Source: Kribbella sp. ALI-6-A
GTDB taxonomy: Bacteria > Actinomycetota > Actinomycetes > Propionibacteriales > Kribbellaceae
Assembly (NCBI RefSeq): GCF_001984195.1
Contig: NZ_MTQN01000010.1
Location: 558,001 to 622,000, forward strand
Direction of reading: 5' to 3'
Length of the DNA stretch: 64,000 nt
The notes beneath the pieces were generated by a model, which worked only from the letters and a program-made list of their open reading frames with translations, was not told the origin of the DNA and made no database searches. The position numbers and the translations under genes were made by a program. Below are positions 60,774 to 64,000 of this stretch, piece by piece. Numbering within the stretch: the first letter of the stretch is position 1; each line of letters opens with the position of its first letter.

Positions 60774-61760
60774 TCACGCCTGAGGCGGCGCAGCGGCGAC
60801 CGTCTGCGAATCGATCTCCGCCGCGTCGGACGACGCGGCCAGCAGGGCCAGAGCCGACGCCCGGTCCGGCGCCGAAGCGGCGGCTCCGTTCAGTGTCGTG
60901 GACAGTGCGCCACAAGCATTCGCCAGCCGTACGGCGTCCGTCAGCGAAGCGCCCTCGGCCAGCGACGCCGCGAGTGAGCCGCAGAAGGCGTCGCCCGCTC
61001 CGACGGTGTCCACGGTGGCGACGCGATGCGGCGGCACGCGGAGTTCGACCCCGGCTTCACGGTCCAGCACATAGGCGCCGCGCGATCCCAGCGTCACCAC
61101 GCATCCGCGCAGCTCCCACTCGTCGGCCAGCTTGCGCGCGATCATCGGGACCTGCGACTCGTCGTCGCAGTCCAGCCCGGTCAGCGCGGCGGCTTCCACC
61201 TCGTTCGGCACCAGGATGTCGACGTACGCCGTGAGCGACGGATCGACCGGCCCGACCGGTGCCGGGGTCAGGATCGTGGTGACGCCCGCGGCCGAGGCGA
61301 GCCGGAGGGCAGCGCGGCTCGCCTCGACCGGGAGTTCGAGTTGCACGCTCAGCACCCGGCTGCCGGCCAGTACGTCGCCGGCCGCCTCGATGTCGGCCGG
61401 GGTGATCGCCGCGTTCGCGCGGGACACGATGATGATCGAGTTGCTCCCGTCCGGCAGCACCAGCGGCAGCCCGACCCCGGTGCCGAGCTCGGGATGCCGG
61501 ATCACCCGATCGACGTCGACGCCGTCGGCCGCCAGCAGGTCCAGGAACTCCTCGCCGTACCGGTCGTCGCCGATCGTCCCCACGATCGCCGTCCGCGCAC
61601 CCATCCGGGCCGCCGCGATCGCCTGGTTCACGCCCTTGCCGCCGAGGAACTCCGCGAACCCCGTGCCGTGCAACGTCTCACCCGGCAACGGCCGGCGCTC
61701 GGCACTGGCGACCAGGTCCTTCATGAACGAGCCGAGCACGCACACGTCGTACCGGCTCAT
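60774..61760 (-). CDS. Ribokinase-type carbohydrate kinase (PfkB family)
   Basis: The 328-residue protein has both PfkB signatures: GGKGVNQAIAAARMGARTAI near residue 40 and VDTVGAGDAFCGSLAASLAE near the end, with the catalytic Asp in AGD. It should phosphorylate ribose or a related sugar imported by the divergent ABC system. The start overlaps the SIS gene stop by four bases. Confidence 0.92.
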   Translation of the reverse strand: MSRYDVCVLGSFMKDLVASAERRPLPGETLHGTGFAEFLGGKGVNQAIAAARMGARTAIVGTIGDDRYGEEFLDLLAADGVDVDRVIRHPELGTGVGLPLVLPDGSNSIIIVSRANAAITPADIEAAGDVLAGSRVLSVQLELPVEASRAALRLASAAGVTTILTPAPVGPVDPSLTAYVDILVPNEVEAAALTGLDCDDESQVPMIARKLADEWELRGCVVTLGSRGAYVLDREAGVELRVPPHRVATVDTVGAGDAFCGSLAASLAEGASLTDAVRLANACGALSTTLNGAAASAPDRASALALLAASSDAAEIDSQTVAAAPPQA

Positions 61761-62482
61761 GCCTCACCGCCCAGCAGCCGCCGGCCGAGTGCGCCCGAGG
61801 GATGGAACCGGGCGAAGTCGTGGTGGGTGAACTCCCGCAGGACGACGAGCGCGCACGCGAGCGCGTCGCCCATCACCAGCGCGGCGGTGGTCGAGGCGGT
61901 CGGCGCCAGGTTCAGCGGGTCGGCCTCGCGCAGCACCATCGTGTCCAGTGTGTACGTCGACAGTCGCGCCAGCGTCGACTCCTCGTTGCCGGTCATCGCG
62001 ATCACCGGGATCTGCCGCTCGGACAGCATTCGGGCGAACGCGCACACTTCAGCCGTTTCGCCCGACGCCGACAACGCCAGCACCAGATCGCGCGGGGTCA
62101 CCGCACCGGAGTCGCCGTGCAGCGCGTCGCCGGCGTGGATGAACGTGGCCGGGGTCCCGGTCGAGGCCAGCGTCGCGGCGATCTTGCGACCGACCAGCCC
62201 GGACTTGCCGAGCCCGGTGACGACCAGATGCCCTTCGCAGGCAGCGACCGCGGTCAGTACGTCGAGGAACACTCCGTCCAGCCGGTCCGCCAAGGCGGAG
62301 ACGGCGGCGGCCTCCGTCTCGATCGCGCTGCGCGCCGCGGCCAGCCCCCGGGTGACCAGGTCCCGGGGGAGTTCGGCGCTGTTCGCGCCGGCGGTCGCGA
62401 CCTGGGCGACCCCCGGATCCTCGTCGGCGAGCTGCTGCCGCTCGGCGGTGGGGCGGTCCGCACGGTTCGGCACTACTGGCAT
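61757..62482 (-). CDS. SIS-domain sugar isomerase
   Basis: From ATG at 62482 the product is 241 residues (ATG 62506 would add eight). The SIS domain is visible: VVTGLGKSGLVGRKIAATLA, FIHAGDALHGDSGAVTPRDL and ALSASGETAEVCAFARML. It resembles arabinose-5-phosphate isomerase (KdsD/GutQ) but lacks the C-terminal CBS domains and is therefore short. It probably interconverts a phosphosugar. It is promoter-proximal in the SIS-kinase-LacI operon. Confidence 0.87.
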   Translation of the reverse strand: MPVVPNRADRPTAERQQLADEDPGVAQVATAGANSAELPRDLVTRGLAAARSAIETEAAAVSALADRLDGVFLDVLTAVAACEGHLVVTGLGKSGLVGRKIAATLASTGTPATFIHAGDALHGDSGAVTPRDLVLALSASGETAEVCAFARMLSERQIPVIAMTGNEESTLARLSTYTLDTMVLREADPLNLAPTASTTAALVMGDALACALVVLREFTHHDFARFHPSGALGRRLLGGEA

Positions 62483-62510
62483 CCTCGACCCGCTTTCCGG
62501 TCTCATGTCA

Positions 62511-62522
62511 GAAATCGATTTC
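62511..62522. promoter_or_regulatory. LacI-type operator, site 1
   Basis: GAAATCGATTTC is a perfect 12-bp palindrome with central CG, as in LacI-family sites. It lies just upstream of the SIS-kinase-LacI operon, 5 to 16 bases before the longer SIS start, so bound repressor could block transcription of the operon. Confidence 0.75.
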
Positions 62523-62653
62523 CGAAGCGTAGGCAGCGGCCGGACGCAGTGTCAACGCCTGCAACCCGAGCAAAACAAGGCCTGTTGCCATGTCCGGTCA
62601 AACTCGTGGCCGTTGTGGTCTTGACCGTTCCGACCACCACTCGTAGATTGCGA

Positions 62654-62665
62654 GAAATCGATTGC
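62654..62665. promoter_or_regulatory. LacI-type operator, site 2
   Basis: GAAATCGATTGC differs from site 1 at one position. It is 47 bases before the start of the sugar-binding protein gene and 143 bases from site 1. Two like sites in one divergent region suggest one regulator controlling both transcripts, perhaps through looping. Confidence 0.7.
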
Positions 62666-62711
62666 CCATTTCCCGAAGATCGCCGCCGGTGCGCTACCCC
62701 TGGAGCCCTCG

Positions 62712-64000
62712 ATGCCCGCAACCCCCTCCCTGTCAAGGCCGCTGAGCCGGCGTTCCGTGCTGCGCGGCGGTCTCGGCGCCCTGGCCGCGACCGCGATCGG
62801 CGGCCCCCTGCTGACCGCATGCGGAGGTGACGGCGGCAGCGGAGGCGACGGCAAGGAGATGTCGTTCTGGAACTTCTACGGTCCCTCCGACGACGGCGGT
62901 CCGCAGAGCAAGTGGTTCGTCGACGTGGCCGAGCAGTGGAACGCCAACAACGACGTCAAGGTCAAGCTGCGCTACATCCCCGGCAAGGACTACCTGAACG
63001 GGACCACCCTGCAGACCGCCTTCCAGTCCGGCGAGGGCCCGGACATCTTCCTGATCAGTCCCGGCGACTTCCTGCGCTACGCCAACGGCGGCGTGCTGCA
63101 GGACCTGTCCCCGGCGCTGCCGGACGAGGCGAAGGCCGACTACCTGCCCGGCCTGCTGGAGGCCCGGTCGGTCGACGGCAAGGTCTACGGCCTGCCGATG
63201 GAGATCGAGCCGCTGGCGATGTACTACAGCGAAGCCGCCTTCACCAAGGCCGGTCTGTCCGAGGCGGACCTGCCCAAGACCTGGGAGCAGACGCTCGCGG
63301 TGGCCGAGAAGCTGACCGGCAAGGACCGGTACGGCGTGATGTTCGAGACGCTGCCCGGCTACTACCAGAACTTCACCTGGTACCCGTTCCTGTGGCAGGG
63401 CGACGGTACGCCGATCAAGGACGGCAAGGTCGCCTTCGACTCGCCGGCCGCCGTACAGGCGCTGAAGTTCTGGAAGGACACCATCCAGAACAAGGTCGCC
63501 CCGCGCAAGGCGCTCGGAGACGGCGGCGGTGACGTCGTGTCCAACCTCGGCTCCGGCGCGGTCGCGCTGCAGCAGAGCGGGATCTGGGCGGTCGCCGACA
63601 TGCGGGCCAAGGCGCCGAAGTTCAAGTACGGCATCATCCCGCTGCCGACGCCGCCCGGCGGCAAGCCGGCCACCGACCTCGGTGGCTGGGCGTTCGTGGC
63701 CAACTCCAAGGGCAAGAACCCCGAGGCGGCGGCGAAGTTCATCACCTGGGCGCTCGGCTCGACCGATGCCGAGGGCATCGAACGGCAGCGGCAGTGGAAC
63801 ACCGTGGTCAAGACCAACGTGCCGCCGCGCAAGTCGGTCCAGCAGGCCGCCGACGCCAAGGGCGCGTTCGAGCAGGGTGTGCTGAAGCAGTTCGTCGACG
63901 AGATCGCGCCGACCGGCCGGCCCGAGCCGCGGTTCCCACCGGAGGTCTACCAGCCGATCGCCGACGCGATCCAGGCCTGCCAGCTGAACGGGTCCGACCC
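62712..64000 (+). CDS. ABC sugar-binding lipoprotein, partial
   Basis: ATG at 62712 opens a frame that runs off the window after about 429 codons. The N-terminus has a Tat-like motif (SRRSVLRGGLG) followed by a hydrophobic core and lipobox (LTACGG). The rest is a family 1 extracellular solute-binding protein: FQSGEGPDIFLISPGDFLRY and YGLPMEIEPLAMYYSEAAF are visible. It should bind a sugar or oligosaccharide. Its permease genes would be expected just beyond the window. Confidence 0.93.
   Translation, partial: MPATPSLSRPLSRRSVLRGGLGALAATAIGGPLLTACGGDGGSGGDGKEMSFWNFYGPSDDGGPQSKWFVDVAEQWNANNDVKVKLRYIPGKDYLNGTTLQTAFQSGEGPDIFLISPGDFLRYANGGVLQDLSPALPDEAKADYLPGLLEARSVDGKVYGLPMEIEPLAMYYSEAAFTKAGLSEADLPKTWEQTLAVAEKLTGKDRYGVMFETLPGYYQNFTWYPFLWQGDGTPIKDGKVAFDSPAAVQALKFWKDTIQNKVAPRKALGDGGGDVVSNLGSGAVALQQSGIWAVADMRAKAPKFKYGIIPLPTPPGGKPATDLGGWAFVANSKGKNPEAAAKFITWALGSTDAEGIERQRQWNTVVKTNVPPRKSVQQAADAKGAFEQGVLKQFVDEIAPTGRPEPRFPPEVYQPIADAIQACQLNGSD

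Overview
The window is high-GC actinobacterial chromosome, most like Kribbella or another Nocardioidaceae-type member. The evidence is pervasive G/C at third codon positions, many GTG starts, a mycothiol gene (mshB), an actinobacterial DapD, a 7Fe ferredoxin FdxA, a large LAL regulator and abundant LacI-type operators. The genus is inference from gene content and style. No rRNA, tRNA, CRISPR array or insertion sequence was seen.

Region by region. 0-14.4 kb is a core block. It holds a DUF4245 protein, xseA/xseB, ispH and ychF (as I recall, a similar order occurs in Mycobacterium around Rv1100-Rv1112), interrupted by accessory genes: a MobA-like nucleotidyltransferase, a TetR-controlled flavodoxin/SMR operon, a sigma factor with a PKD-domain membrane protein, an ArsR/SRPBCC pair, a secreted GH64 beta-1,3-glucanase under a LacI-type operator, rmuC and a polysaccharide deacetylase. 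14.4-18.3 kb is an accessory patch: two decayed reading frames (one at 4.7 kb, one directly after ychF), a VapBC pair with its operator, a DNA alkylation repair protein, SMI1/KNR4, a DUF5302 protein and a candidate 27-residue microprotein with its own promoter-like signals and terminator. 18.3-25.6 kb looks like a small tailoring cassette: an alpha/beta-hydrolase/glycosyltransferase fusion and a SAM methyltransferase, divergent from a LAL regulator and a cytochrome P450. 25.6-33.5 kb carries envelope and housekeeping genes (DedA, deacetylase lipoprotein, phosphodiester glycosidase, pterin dehydratase, MFS, ABC1 kinase).

33.8-37.5 kb is a succinate dehydrogenase operon of the actinobacterial Sdh1 type, led by a small translationally coupled protein. 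37.8 kb is a Nudix hydrolase. 38.3-44.5 kb is a complete oligopeptide/nickel-type ABC importer in the order permease-permease-ATPase-ATPase-binding protein. 44.5-47.3 kb holds a STAND (XRE/NB-ARC/TPR) regulator divergent from a tiny LuxR-type HTH protein. 47.4-58.5 kb holds mshB, a flavin reductase, a VanW protein, a PemK/MazF-like protein, an efflux pump, a GNAT, fdxA, a lysozyme-like secreted protein, dapD, a kinase-fold phosphotransferase and an epimerase. 58.5-64 kb holds an MFS pump with a MarR-like operator and a carbohydrate locus: SIS isomerase, ribokinase-type kinase and LacI read leftward, divergent from a Tat-type sugar-binding lipoprotein that runs off the window. Two copies of a GAAATCGATTTC-type operator lie between them.

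The observations most worth follow-up are the hydrolase-glycosyltransferase fusion with its tailoring neighbours, the microprotein unit behind it, the decayed gene bracketed by a duplicated ychF tail, and the LacI-type control of GH64 and of the sugar locus.
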